Position numbers and translations under genes: made by a program. Under the pieces are notes generated by a model that made no database searches, was not told the origin of the DNA, and saw nothing but the letters and a program-made list of their open reading frames with translations. Of a DNA stretch of 64,000 nucleotides, positions 53,165 to 62,533 are shown one piece after another; positions within the stretch are counted from its first letter, which is position 1; every line of letters begins with the position of its first letter. Source of the DNA: Anaerocolumna aminovalerica (GTDB lineage Bacteria > Bacillota > Clostridia > Lachnospirales > Lachnospiraceae). The DNA lies in contig NZ_FOWD01000020.1 in assembly GCF_900115365.1 (NCBI RefSeq), positions 17,551 to 81,550 on the forward strand. Direction: 5' to 3'.

Positions 53165-53216
53165 TGTTATATGAAGCTGGTATATATATTGACTCAATTT
53201 ATAAAGGAGCAGTAGG

Positions 53217-54158
53217 ATGATAAAATATCTGATAAAGAGGTTTGCAAGATCAATATTAACACTGATTATCATTATATCCGTTGTGTTTATACTACTTCGT
53301 ATGATGCCAATTGAAGGATATTTTCAAAACTTTGAAAAGCTTACAAATGAGCAGATTCAGGCTGGTATACATAATATGGGGCTGGATAAGCCTGTACTTA
53401 TTCAGTTAAAAGATTTTTTTATTCAACTTTTACATGGTAATTTAGGAACATCCAGAATCTATCGTGCCAATGTACCTATTTCTAAAATTTTAGCAGGAAA
53501 AATTCCTATTTCCTTAAAACTAGGTGGTATTGCACTAGCTCTTTCCTTAACTTTAGGTCTTCCCCTAGGTTCTCTTATGGCCCGTTCCAAGGGTAAGTTC
53601 TGGGATAAATTTGGTACTGCATTTATTGTATTTGTTCAGGCAGTGCCTGCAGCAGTTTACTTTTTATTTATCCAGATATTCGGTAATGAGTGGTTTGGTT
53701 TCTCCATGTTATTCAGTAAAGACGATTACTCCACCTGGATAATGCCAATTATCTCCATGGCTATTGGTAACACAGCATATTATGCTATGTGGCTCCGCAG
53801 ATATATGGTAGATGAAAGTAATAAAGATTATGTAAAACTAGCTAAAGCAAAAGGCGTTCCTGAGAAAAAGATTATGATGAAACATGTCTTTCGTAACGCA
53901 TTTGTTCCTATGATACAATATTTACCTACTTCTTTCTTGAATTCTATTGTGGGATCTATTTATGTAGAATCTCTTTACAGTATACCAGGAATGGGTGGTT
54001 TATTAGTAGACGTTGTGAAACGTCAGGATAACACTATGGTACAAGCAATTGTAATTGTATTTGCATGTGTGGGTATCCTTGGATTGATGTTAGGAGATCT
54101 GCTTATGACATTAATTGACCCTCGTATTAGTCTTAATAAAAAAGGAGGTGCTCGTTAA
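53217..54158 (+). CDS. oppB: Oligopeptide ABC transporter permease 1 (OppB type)
   Basis: A 313-residue membrane protein with about six hydrophobic segments. The start YLIKRFARSILTLIIIISVV, the ATPase-contact loop DYVKLAKAKGVPEKKIMMKH and the ending MLGDLLMTLIDPRI are typical of OppB/DppB. AAAGGAG precedes the ATG. The last base of its stop codon is the first base of the next start (TAATG), so the two permeases are coupled. Confidence 0.92.
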   Translation: MIKYLIKRFARSILTLIIIISVVFILLRMMPIEGYFQNFEKLTNEQIQAGIHNMGLDKPVLIQLKDFFIQLLHGNLGTSRIYRANVPISKILAGKIPISLKLGGIALALSLTLGLPLGSLMARSKGKFWDKFGTAFIVFVQAVPAAVYFLFIQIFGNEWFGFSMLFSKDDYSTWIMPIISMAIGNTAYYAMWLRRYMVDESNKDYVKLAKAKGVPEKKIMMKHVFRNAFVPMIQYLPTSFLNSIVGSIYVESLYSIPGMGGLLVDVVKRQDNTMVQAIVIVFACVGILGLMLGDLLMTLIDPRISLNKKGGAR

Positions 54159-55312
54159 TGGCTAAGTTTGGAAGCAGCAGGATCAGGTTAGAGGAAAGTG
54201 TCAGTGAAGTTCTTCGGGCAAAGAATGACCTACAGGATGGCAGCAAGGGAAATGGTTCACCGGAAAGAAACGGTTCACATAGCAGAAATGGCTCACATAG
54301 CAGAAATGGCTCTCAGGGCGGAAATGGTTCACGGGGCGGAAACAGTTCACAGGATGGAAACAGTTTTCAGAATGATAATATTTCTGAGAAAGAACTGTTT
54401 GAATTTGCAGGATATGATGAGGCCAGTGGAGAAAAAATCGGTTATTCCAATTATTCTTATTGGGGCAGCACACTGAGAGCATTTTTAAAGAATAAGATGG
54501 CAGTAACTTTAATGGTGGTTATTTTCTCTATCTTGTTATTTACCATTATACAACCCTATTTACCGGGACAATTTGATCCCAATCAAATTAATAACGATGT
54601 GAAGGGTAACCTTCTTCGTAATGTAAAACCTAACAGGGAGCATTTGTTTGGTACCAATTCGATTGGACAGGACCTATGGAGTAGAGTGTGGTCAGGAACC
54701 CGTACCTCTTTACTTATTGGAGTATGCGTGGCTGCAATTGAAGCAGTGGTTGGAATTATTGTAGGCGTATTATGGGGATATGTTCGTAAATTAGATTTCT
54801 TCTTTACAGAATTATATAATGTACTGGATAATATTCCGTCTACGCTGGTTCTGGTGCTTTTTTCTTATATAATGAGGCCAAGCATTGCCAGTTTGGTTAT
54901 CGGTATGAGTTTAACCAGATGGATAGGTATGTCCAGATTTATACGTAACCAGATTATTATCATCCGTGACAGAGATTATAATCTTGCTTCCAGATGTTTG
55001 GGCAGTCCAACTACAAGAATTATATTCAAGAATTTACTGCCTTATTTAGTATCCGTTATTATGCTGCGTATGGCTATGGCAATACCGGAGGCTATCGGCA
55101 GTGAAGTGTTTGTTACTTATATCGGTTTGGGCTTACCGATTGAGATTCCAAGTCTTGGTAATTTAATTACCACAGGGCGTGATTTGTTAATGAATCCGGG
55201 ATTACGTTATCAGTTAATCTTCCCAACCATTGTGGTATCTGTTGTAACCATATCATTTTATATTATCGGAAATGCATTTGCAGATGCAGCAGATCCTAAG
55301 AATCACGTGTAG
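54158..55312 (+). CDS. oppC: Oligopeptide ABC transporter permease 2 (OppC type) with hexapeptide repeat tail
   Basis: A 384-residue membrane protein. Residues about 110-380 are a normal OppC (HLFGTNSIGQDLWSRVWSGT; YNLASRCLGSPTTRIIFKNL). The N-terminal cytoplasmic part is unusually long (about 100 residues) and contains seven copies of a six-residue repeat, NGSxxx, at residues 32-73. The repeat is encoded by 18-bp units at 54251-54376. The start codon overlaps the end of the first permease. The tail is unlike other OppC proteins, and its role is unknown. Confidence 0.9.
   Translation: MAKFGSSRIRLEESVSEVLRAKNDLQDGSKGNGSPERNGSHSRNGSHSRNGSQGGNGSRGGNSSQDGNSFQNDNISEKELFEFAGYDEASGEKIGYSNYSYWGSTLRAFLKNKMAVTLMVVIFSILLFTIIQPYLPGQFDPNQINNDVKGNLLRNVKPNREHLFGTNSIGQDLWSRVWSGTRTSLLIGVCVAAIEAVVGIIVGVLWGYVRKLDFFFTELYNVLDNIPSTLVLVLFSYIMRPSIASLVIGMSLTRWIGMSRFIRNQIIIIRDRDYNLASRCLGSPTTRIIFKNLLPYLVSVIMLRMAMAIPEAIGSEVFVTYIGLGLPIEIPSLGNLITTGRDLLMNPGLRYQLIFPTIVVSVVTISFYIIGNAFADAADPKNHV
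54251..54376 (+). repeat. 18-bp tandem repeat, 7 units, inside the permease gene
   Basis: Seven consecutive 18-bp units encode NGSPER, NGSHSR, NGSHSR, NGSQGG, NGSRGG, NSSQDG and NSFQND. The two middle units are almost identical in DNA, so copy number could change by slippage without shifting the frame. Confidence 0.85.
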
Positions 55313-55327
55313 AAGGAGGTTATCTGA

Positions 55328-56374
55328 ATGGAAAAAGAAATTGCATTATCAGTAAAACATTTAAACGTAAAGTTTAACCTCCGAGGTAAAGTATTACATG
55401 CAATCAGAGATATTTCTTTAGATATATATAAAGGGGAAAGCCTTGCAATTGTAGGTGAATCCGGCTCAGGAAAATCTGTTTTTACAAAGACCTTTATGGG
55501 GCTGCTGGATAAAAACGGATGGATTGATTCCGGTGAAATCTTATATGGAGATAGAAATCTTGCTGCTTTCAAGAAAGAAAATGAATGGCTTACCATTCGG
55601 GGCAAAGAAATAGCCATGGTATTGCAGGATCCAATGACCAGCTTAAATCCCCTGAAAACAATCGGTGCCCAAATTAGTGAGGCTATTGAAATGCATCAGG
55701 GTTTAAAGGGAGATGCACTAAAAGCAGCAGTTCTGGAAATCTTGCAGGATGTTGGTATTACCGAACCGGAGAGAAGATATAAGCAATATCCTCATGAATT
55801 TTCCGGCGGCATGCGTCAAAGGGTTGTAATTGCTATAGCAGTTGCCTGTAAACCAAAAACATTAATTTGTGATGAGCCTACCACTGCCCTTGATGTTACC
55901 ATTCAGGCGCAAATATTAGACTTGTTAAAGAATTTAAAGAAAAAATATGATCTAACTACCATATACATTACCCATGACTTAGGTGTGGTAGCTAATGTAG
56001 CTGACCGAATTGCAGTTATGTATGCAGGGGATATAGTAGAATACGGAACTTGTGAAGAAGTATTTTATGATCCAAAACACCCTTATACCTGGGCGTTATT
56101 ATCCTCCCTGCCTCAGTTAGGGAAAAAGGGTGAGGACTTGTACTCCATAAAAGGAACCCCGCCTAATCTTTTCAACCAGATTCACGGCGATGCTTTTGCA
56201 CCTAGAAATCCTAAGGCGTTAAAAATCGATTTTATAGAAAGACCGCCTCTTTTTGAAGTAACTCCTACACACAAAGTACGTTCCTGGTTAATGGATCCAA
56301 GAGCTCCTAAAGTAGAACCTCCGGAACATATAAAAGAACTTCGTAAGATAGGAGGTAAGGCAATATGGCAGTAG
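55328..56374 (+). CDS. oppD: Oligopeptide ABC transporter ATPase 1 (OppD type)
   Basis: A 348-residue ATPase. Walker A is GESGSGKS, the signature FSGGMRQR and Walker [12 protein letters not shown]. The C-terminal oligopeptide domain of about 80 residues is present, but the usual four-Cys Fe-S cluster residues of many OppD proteins are not evident. AAGGAGG precedes the ATG. The end overlaps the start of the second ATPase gene by 10 bases. Confidence 0.93.
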   Translation: MEKEIALSVKHLNVKFNLRGKVLHAIRDISLDIYKGESLAIVGESGSGKSVFTKTFMGLLDKNGWIDSGEILYGDRNLAAFKKENEWLTIRGKEIAMVLQDPMTSLNPLKTIGAQISEAIEMHQGLKGDALKAAVLEILQDVGITEPERRYKQYPHEFSGGMRQRVVIAIAVACKPKTLICDEPTTALDVTIQAQILDLLKNLKKKYDLTTIYITHDLGVVANVADRIAVMYAGDIVEYGTCEEVFYDPKHPYTWALLSSLPQLGKKGEDLYSIKGTPPNLFNQIHGDAFAPRNPKALKIDFIERPPLFEVTPTHKVRSWLMDPRAPKVEPPEHIKELRKIGGKAIWQ

Positions 56375-57306
56375 ATAAATCCAAAGAAAAATTATTGGAA
56401 GTAAAAAACTTAAAAGTTAGTTTTGGTGAACACAGACATAAACATGTTGTGGTAAATAACGTAAGTTTTGATATTTATAAAGGAGAAACCTTTGGATTAG
56501 TGGGAGAGTCAGGTTCTGGTAAAACTACCATTGGTCGCGCTATTATACGAATTAATCCAACTATGAGCGGTGATATTTTTTTTCATGGACAGAAAATCAA
56601 TGGAAAAATACCAAAAGAACTGGATAGGGAAATAACCGCTAAGATACAAATGATTTTCCAGGATCCAATGGCATCTCTTAATGAACGTGCCAAAGTAGAT
56701 TATATTGTATCTGAAGGTCTATTAAATAGAAAAGTAAAGATATCGGAATCCAAAAGAAAAGAATTGGTTGATAAAACCTTACTGGATGTAGGTCTTCTTC
56801 CGGAATTCTCCAGCCGTTTTCCTCACGAATTCTCAGGAGGACAAAGACAGCGTATTGGTATTGCAAGAGCACTGATTATGGAACCGGAATTTATTATTGC
56901 AGACGAACCTATTTCTGCACTTGATGTTTCCATCAGGGCTCAGGTTTTAAATCTATTATCCGAATTACAAAAGAAGAGAAACTTAACTTATTTATTTATT
57001 GCCCACGATTTATCCGTAATGCGGTTTATTGCAGATAGGATAGCAGTTATTCATAAAGGGGTATTTGTGGAAATGGGAGAGACAGAGAAAATATTTACAA
57101 ACCCGTTACACCCTTATACAAAAGCCTTATTATCTGCAGTTCCTATGCCGGATCCAATTGCAGAAAAGAAAAAGCTGCTTACTGTATATGATCCTTCTAT
57201 CCATGATTATTCTGTACAAAAACCAAAGTGGGTAGAAATTGAAGAAAATCATTTTGTTCTTGGAAATGATCCGGAGTTGGAGCAGTATAAGAAGAGTCTA
57301 CAATAA
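56365..57306 (+). CDS. oppF: Oligopeptide ABC transporter ATPase 2 (OppF type)
   Basis: A 313-residue ATPase. Walker A is GESGSGKTT, the signature FSGGQRQR and Walker [12 protein letters not shown]. The C-terminal segment [19 protein letters not shown] is typical. AGGAGGTAAGG precedes the ATG inside the end of the previous gene. It completes a full five-part importer: one binding protein, two permeases and two ATPases. Confidence 0.93.
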   Translation: MAVDKSKEKLLEVKNLKVSFGEHRHKHVVVNNVSFDIYKGETFGLVGESGSGKTTIGRAIIRINPTMSGDIFFHGQKINGKIPKELDREITAKIQMIFQDPMASLNERAKVDYIVSEGLLNRKVKISESKRKELVDKTLLDVGLLPEFSSRFPHEFSGGQRQRIGIARALIMEPEFIIADEPISALDVSIRAQVLNLLSELQKKRNLTYLFIAHDLSVMRFIADRIAVIHKGVFVEMGETEKIFTNPLHPYTKALLSAVPMPDPIAEKKKLLTVYDPSIHDYSVQKPKWVEIEENHFVLGNDPELEQYKKSLQ

Positions 57307-57368
57307 TAGGTTGAGGTTTGTTATAATAAAGCGTTTATTGTAATATAGGAATTAATAAAATATAGAAA

Positions 57369-57437
57369 AGAGAGATGGACAAATCATAATTTTGCATCAA
57401 AGTATTGGTTTCGGAATTATGTTATGGCCATCTCTCT
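57369..57437 (+). terminator. Long hairpin after the importer operon
   Basis: AGAGAGATGG pairs exactly with CCATCTCTCT, with inner CATAATT/AATTATG pairs, followed by AACTATTTT. Confidence 0.65.
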
Positions 57438-57534
57438 AACTATTTTGGCTTTAAACTTTGACGTAAATGTAAACACAATAAGCAGGAGTTTAGGCATTTT
57501 AGCAAATACCTAATTATGTCTTGGGGGGATTGGT

Positions 57535-58338
57535 ATGGATAGAAAAGATTTGCAGCAAGTAATTAAGAATGAGATAGTTTCTGTAACAAAAGATGGTGCA
57601 GAAATATCCTTATTGGTAAAAGATTTTAAAACCCAGGATATTTTATATTCTCATGAAGATACAAAGGAAGTGGTTTCTGCCAGTATTATTAAAGTGCCTA
57701 TTATGCTTACAGCATTGGAACAGGTACAGAAAGGGAAACTAGAACTGGATTCTCTCATAGAGTTAAAAGATGCCGGTATATTAGAGGATACAGAAGTATT
57801 TGAATACGGTGGAGGAAAATATACGCTGGAAGAACTTTTGGTGTGGATGATTATAGAAAGCGATAATACAGCCACCAATTGTTTGATAGATTTACTTTCT
57901 ATGGAGACCATAAATACCTTTTGTAAAAAGCATTCCTTAAAATCAACAAAGTTAGAACGGAGAATGCTGGATTTTCAGGCAGTACAAGAGGGACGGAATA
58001 ATTATACTTCTGCTGGAGATATGGCAATTCTGTACGAAGAATTATATAATAGAACCATACTTACTCCAGACTTATGTAATACAGCCCTTGGCATCTTAAA
58101 AAGACAGCGTCATAAACAACTATCTCTCCGTTACATATATGATGATATTACAGTTGCCCATAAGACAGGCAGTTTAGATAATTTAGATCATGATGCGGGA
58201 ATATTCTATCTTCCCAATATTCAATATTACTTTGGAGCATTTGTATGGAATGCCCCAAGTAATGAGTATGCAAGCAAATGGATCGGCAGAATATCCAAAG
58301 GAATTTATGAATATTATAAAACAAACAATGAAAGGTAA
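57535..58338 (+). CDS. Class A beta-lactamase-fold serine hydrolase 2
   Basis: A 267-residue protein with SxxK (SIIK, Ser50-Lys53), SDN (109-111) and KTG (210-212). It has no signal peptide. GGGGGGATTGGT precedes the ATG. It is about a third identical by eye to serine hydrolase 1 in the motif regions and lies between the importer and the NlpC/P60 gene. It is probably a cytoplasmic peptidase or amidase of the muropeptide route; a true beta-lactamase is less likely because it is not exported. Confidence 0.87.
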   Translation: MDRKDLQQVIKNEIVSVTKDGAEISLLVKDFKTQDILYSHEDTKEVVSASIIKVPIMLTALEQVQKGKLELDSLIELKDAGILEDTEVFEYGGGKYTLEELLVWMIIESDNTATNCLIDLLSMETINTFCKKHSLKSTKLERRMLDFQAVQEGRNNYTSAGDMAILYEELYNRTILTPDLCNTALGILKRQRHKQLSLRYIYDDITVAHKTGSLDNLDHDAGIFYLPNIQYYFGAFVWNAPSNEYASKWIGRISKGIYEYYKTNNER

Positions 58339-58346
58339 ATTCGAAT

Positions 58347-59165
58347 ATGAATGCATTAGTGAATTGTACCATTCTTTCTCTTATGAAAGAAACAACCAAA
58401 AACAGTGAACTTCAAGATGAAGATTTTTATGGATATAAGGTGGAAGTCCTATCTCAGCCGTCAACCTGCTGGTATGAAATTAGGACTCGTTATAACTATG
58501 TAGGTTTTGTACAGGCATCAGACCTGTTATTAGAGGAAGAAAGGATTTATTCATGGGATAAAGCCTATAAAATGATTGTAATTCAGTCTTATGCAGATGT
58601 ACTTTCCATGCCTAAATATCAAGGCCATCATATGATCAGTCTCACACGTGGTGCTCTCCTTTCTGTAATTGCAGGAGCAGATGAAAACGGTTGGGTAAAA
58701 GTAGGACTTTGTGATGGAAGAGAAGGATATATTAAAGAGAAGTTTTTAGGGGAATACATTACTACCTGGGATCCAAGTGAAGAAGAATGGATACGGTATC
58801 AGGTGGTAAATACGGCTCTCTCTTATTTAGGAACACAGTATCGATGGGGTGGTAAGAGTCCACTGGGAATTGACTGTTCCGGTCTGTGTTCAGTAGCTTA
58901 TATGCTAAACGGAGTAATCATATATCGTGACGCAAAAATTATGGAAGGCTTCCCTGTTCATGAAATTGCCTATGAGGATATGAAACCGGGAGACCTATTA
59001 TTCTTCCCGGGCCACGTTGCCATGTATATAGGTAATGATAAATATGTTCATTCCACCGGCAAAAATGGCAGTGATGGGGTAGTAATTAACAGCCTGAATC
59101 CTTATGATGAAGATTATAGAGATGACTTAGCAAAATCGATATATGCAGTGGGTAGTATATTCTAA
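58347..59165 (+). CDS. NlpC/P60 endopeptidase with SH3 domains (YkfC type, cytoplasmic)
   Basis: A 272-residue peptidase that cuts the gamma-D-Glu-diamino-acid bond of cell-wall peptides. Two SH3-like domains fill residues about 1-135. The catalytic domain has Cys177 in GIDCSGLC, His223 in FPGHVAMYIG and a third polar residue near 236. There is no signal peptide, as in Bacillus YkfC, which works on imported L-Ala-gamma-D-Glu-DAP. GAAAGG precedes the ATG, 8 bases after the stop of serine hydrolase 2, so the two form an operon. Confidence 0.92.
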   Translation: MNALVNCTILSLMKETTKNSELQDEDFYGYKVEVLSQPSTCWYEIRTRYNYVGFVQASDLLLEEERIYSWDKAYKMIVIQSYADVLSMPKYQGHHMISLTRGALLSVIAGADENGWVKVGLCDGREGYIKEKFLGEYITTWDPSEEEWIRYQVVNTALSYLGTQYRWGGKSPLGIDCSGLCSVAYMLNGVIIYRDAKIMEGFPVHEIAYEDMKPGDLLFFPGHVAMYIGNDKYVHSTGKNGSDGVVINSLNPYDEDYRDDLAKSIYAVGSIF

Positions 59166-59222
59166 TGAGAACCCAATATAAATGGGAGTGGTTAATATAA
59201 GAGTGATTTTGGAGGATAACTT

Positions 59223-59504
59223 ATGAAAATAGGATATTACTTTTTTGGTGAATGGGGACATTTAAATAAAATGTTAATTACTACGGGTTTGATTTCACTT
59301 GTCATTTCAGCAATCTTCTTCTTTATAGGCGGTTGGGAAATTTTAACCAGACCTTATGCAGTTGGAAATTCTACGTATTCTATATGGTGTATATTTTTCC
59401 TGCTAGTAGGAATTGTTTTATTTTTGGTCGACTTTTGCGTTCATAAAATTTGTAGGGATATAGCCACATTATTAAAAGAAATTGAAGATAATAAATCGAA
59501 ATAA
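59223..59504 (+). CDS. Small membrane protein, unknown
   Basis: A 93-residue protein with two hydrophobic segments (about residues 18-37 and 53-73) and a charged coil at the end (DIATLLKEIEDNKSK). GGAGG precedes the ATG. It lies between two peptidase genes on the same strand and may be part of the locus, but no family is recognised. Confidence 0.65.
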   Translation: MKIGYYFFGEWGHLNKMLITTGLISLVISAIFFFIGGWEILTRPYAVGNSTYSIWCIFFLLVGIVLFLVDFCVHKICRDIATLLKEIEDNKSK

Positions 59505-59595
59505 ATATTATCTGTAAGATCATGAGTAAAATCATTACCGAACTGATAGTTATTTATTTGAAAGTTTTACTTATAAATAAAAAAGAAAGGGGAAT

Positions 59596-59672
59596 GTAGT
59601 AGACGATTTAAAATGCGTAACAGTATTATTTTTTTAATACTTATATACACTACTACTAAATATAATTTATGA
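59596..59672 (+). promoter_or_regulatory. Leader with short ORF and hairpin before the dipeptidase
   Basis: The dipeptidase ATG (59669) has no ribosome binding site. A 19-codon ORF (59613-59672) ends in TGA overlapping that ATG. GTAGTAG (59596-59602) and CTACTAC (59650-59656) can pair, which would bring AAAGGGG (59586-59592) close to the start. Confidence 0.45.
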
Positions 59673-60664
59673 AAGTTGCAGATATGCACTGCGATACTAT
59701 AGCAGAGATATTTTATGCAAATAAAGAAGGCAAAGAATGTGGTCTTTTAAAAAATCAGTTTCATTTAGATTTGGAGAAAATGAAAAAAGGGGATTACCTA
59801 CTTCAGAACTTTGCCATGTTTGTTGATATAAAAAAGTATGAGAGTCCATTGGAGCATTGTCTGGAATTAATCGATTTATTCTATAATCAATTAGAAATAA
59901 ATAAAGACAAGATAGCAATCGCACTTAACTATGATGATATTATTAAGAACGAAGCTGCAGGTAAATTATCAGCAATGCTAACGATAGAAGAAGGTGGAGT
60001 AACCCAAGGTAATTTAGCGAACTTAAGAAACTTCTATCGACTTGGTGTTAGAATGCTTACGCTAACTTGGAACTATGAAAACGGTATAGGTTATCCTAAT
60101 TTTGAATACATAAAAGGGGAAGTACCTAATTTTAAAGCTCCCAATACCACACAGGGCTTAACTGATTTTGGAATTGAATTTGTTCATGAAATGGAACGAC
60201 TGGGTATGATTATAGATGTATCCCATCTATCCGATAGAGGATTCTATCAGGTGCTGGAGAATACAACAAAACCATTTGTAGCAAGCCATTCCAATGCCAG
60301 AGCAAAGTGTAACCATGTAAGAAATCTAACCGATGACATGATTCGTAAACTGGGAGAGCGGGGCTGTGTAGCAGGAATGAATTACTGTAATAGCTTTTTA
60401 GACGATGTAGAAGATGAAAGCAAGGCTGTGGGTACAATTTCAGCAATTGTGGATAACATTCTTCATTTTCGCCAAATCGGTGGATATGAGTGTGTTGGTC
60501 TTGGATCAGACTTTGATGGAATACCTACTCATCATGAATTACCGGATGCCTCCTATATGCCACTATTAGCGGATGCTTTGAAAAAAGCAGGGTTAAGCAA
60601 CCATGAAATCGAAAGCATTTTTTATAAGAATGTGCTTCGATTATATAAAGAAGTATTAAAGTAA
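59669..60664 (+). CDS. M19 membrane dipeptidase-like enzyme
   Basis: A 331-residue metal-dependent dipeptidase. The first zinc motif is DMHCDTIAEI (HxD), the bridging Glu is in TIEEGG (about 110-115), His ligands lie in DVSHLSDRG and ASHSNARA, and the Asp motif is GLGSDFDG. M19 enzymes cut L,D- and L,L-dipeptides, including L-Ala-D-Glu-type substrates. No signal peptide is present, so it is cytoplasmic, which suits hydrolysis of the epimerase product. Confidence 0.92.
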   Translation: MKVADMHCDTIAEIFYANKEGKECGLLKNQFHLDLEKMKKGDYLLQNFAMFVDIKKYESPLEHCLELIDLFYNQLEINKDKIAIALNYDDIIKNEAAGKLSAMLTIEEGGVTQGNLANLRNFYRLGVRMLTLTWNYENGIGYPNFEYIKGEVPNFKAPNTTQGLTDFGIEFVHEMERLGMIIDVSHLSDRGFYQVLENTTKPFVASHSNARAKCNHVRNLTDDMIRKLGERGCVAGMNYCNSFLDDVEDESKAVGTISAIVDNILHFRQIGGYECVGLGSDFDGIPTHHELPDASYMPLLADALKKAGLSNHEIESIFYKNVLRLYKEVLK

Positions 60665-60765
60665 ATTGATTCATATTTTACGCGGAATTTATATTATAGC
60701 AGATTCGTAGCATTTAGGTAACTGGAAAAATAATAATATATGTGAAAAAATTGGAAGGACACAGT

Positions 60766-61608
60766 ATGAGGGAAATTACATTAGAAGAGAGAATAAAAGC
60801 GGAATTAGCCAGTTATAATGGAACTATGGGCATATATGTTAATGATTTTCAAGGAAATAAGGTAGAGATTAATATTGATAAAGAATTTGAAACTGCTAGT
60901 ACGGTAAAAACATATATATTAGGAACCTTATTTGATGAAGTGGAAAAAGGAAATAAGAATCTTAGTGATAAGTTAATATATACACAAGAGAATGAAATAG
61001 AAGGCAGTGGAATACTAAGAAGTCTTGATTATGGAGTGGAATTAACGGTTAAAAATGTTGCAACTTTAATGATTATAGTAAGCGATAATATTGGAACTAA
61101 TATGATGATTGATTACTTAGGAATTGATACTATTAATGCATTTATGCAGTCTTATGGATTTACACATACTAAGCTTCATAACAAAATTAATTTTGATATA
61201 TATGATAAACTTGGTACTACAACACCAAGAGATTATGGTAAGATATTTGAAATGATTTGCAAAGAAGAATTAATCAGTCCAGAAGCTTCTAGACAGATGT
61301 TGGAGATCTTTAAGAAACAACATTATAACTCTATGTTAACGAAAAGTTTCCCTCAATATTTCTTAGATAGTGAAGATACAGGAGAAGATGAATTAATCTA
61401 CGTGGCTTCCAAAAGCGGAAGTATGGATGCTTGTAGAAATGATGGAGGAATCGTATCTACACCTTATGGAAAGTACGTGATTGTACTATTCAATAAGAAT
61501 TTTACGGATCCAATCTATTATCCGGAACATCAGGCTACGGTTTTTGGTTCAAAAGTCAGCAGGTTAATCTTTGACCAGTACTTAGCTTTAAAGGGCAGGA
61601 TAAAATAA
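60766..61608 (+). CDS. Class A beta-lactamase-fold serine hydrolase 3
   Basis: A 280-residue protein with SxxK (STVK, Ser45-Lys48), SDN (106-108) and KSG (216-218) in place of KTG. There is no signal peptide. ATG 60766 is chosen, with GGAAGGA upstream; an in-frame GTG at 60742 has none. It is the most diverged of the three paralogues and closes the cell-wall peptide region. The function is inferred from fold and context. Confidence 0.87.
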   Translation: MREITLEERIKAELASYNGTMGIYVNDFQGNKVEINIDKEFETASTVKTYILGTLFDEVEKGNKNLSDKLIYTQENEIEGSGILRSLDYGVELTVKNVATLMIIVSDNIGTNMMIDYLGIDTINAFMQSYGFTHTKLHNKINFDIYDKLGTTTPRDYGKIFEMICKEELISPEASRQMLEIFKKQHYNSMLTKSFPQYFLDSEDTGEDELIYVASKSGSMDACRNDGGIVSTPYGKYVIVLFNKNFTDPIYYPEHQATVFGSKVSRLIFDQYLALKGRIK

Positions 61609-62241
61609 AATATTATTGCTTTTATTTATTACTGAGGTGAGATTCTTTGAATTTCACCTTTTAACTTTTTCCTAAGCCATCTCTGAATCTCATAAGGTTT
61701 ACAGGTATGGTTTCATGTTTAATGTTAACTTTACTTAGAAATGCTAATACCACAAATATTGGAAAAATATTGACATTATGTAAAAATGTATTTTATACAG
61801 TTGATTAGATAGCAAAGCAGCTAGTTCAAATAGGTGCTTATCTAAAAATAGGTAGTGCTCTTCAATTTCTCGGCCTTTTAGCTTTATTGAAAATTTAGGG
61901 CTTTAAGTAAAAAAAGGTCCCAACCACATAACGGTTAGAACTACTTAAATTACCCGTATTAATACACATGCTTCCTATCAATCTGTAATCCAGGAAGCTA
62001 ATATAAAAAATAAAATAAAATATATTATTATTATACCATATAATTCAAAAAGAACAATATTAAATAGTAAGATAAACCAAAATCGAAAATATTTAAAATA
62101 AAGACTACTGGCCCTTAATTCTACCAGTAGCCTTATTAATAGAACAGAATAAAGCTCGGAACAACAAAAACGCTGTAAATTTGTCGGCTTACCAATTATG
62201 TAGGTTTATCTTAAAGAAAACCCATTGATATTGAAAATCTT
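61609..62241. other. Intergenic with several hairpins, no gene seen
   Basis: These 633 bases hold a terminator (61635-61664), a hairpin GCTTCCT/AGGAAGC (61970-61998) and a hairpin CTACTGG/CCAGTAG followed by TTATT (62105-62135). The last shares its stem core with the GCCAG hairpin elements at 25120 and 26683. No ORF with a ribosome binding site is seen. Confidence 0.5.
61635..61664 (+). terminator. Rho-independent terminator
   Basis: AGGTGAGATTC pairs with GAATTTCACCT (one wobble) and is followed by a T-rich stretch. It ends the cell-wall peptide region. Confidence 0.75.
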
Positions 62242-62481
62242 TTATTTTTTAATGTATTTATTAATATATGTTACTAAAATTAAAGTACAAATTATAATAG
62301 CAGTAGTTAAAATGTTAATTGCACATACAACAATACCGATATTATAAGGACCCGCACCCAATAGGTTACCAAGGTTTATAGAAACAAATTCAAGTATAAT
62401 GAAAATAATTATACTTATTAACGCATAATAAAATATTTTATACATATTTTCCTTGTATGATGTATTTAGTATCAAATACAT
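62242..62481 (-). CDS. Small membrane protein, unknown
   Basis: A 79-residue protein with two hydrophobic segments (about residues 16-35 and 45-70) separated by a short Gly/Pro loop (LLGAGPYNIG), ending in a basic tail (YINKYIKK). AAAGGAGAG precedes ATG 62481. No family is recognised. It is divergent from the IS110 element and probably the nearest chromosomal gene on that side. Confidence 0.6.
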   Translation of the reverse strand: MYLILNTSYKENMYKIFYYALISIIIFIILEFVSINLGNLLGAGPYNIGIVVCAINILTTAIIICTLILVTYINKYIKK

Positions 62482-62533
62482 CAATACTCTCCTTTCTTTT
62501 TCAACTTTGATATAATCAACTTTAACACTGTGG

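Noticed and set aside
54201..54482. ORFs on both strands over the permease repeat
   Set aside because: They arise because an 18-bp repeat keeps all frames open; only the permease frame has a ribosome site and family matches.
48765..61608. Beta-lactam resistance cluster
   Set aside because: None of the three serine hydrolases has a signal peptide, no BlaI/BlaR regulator is present, and the neighbours are peptide-recycling genes.
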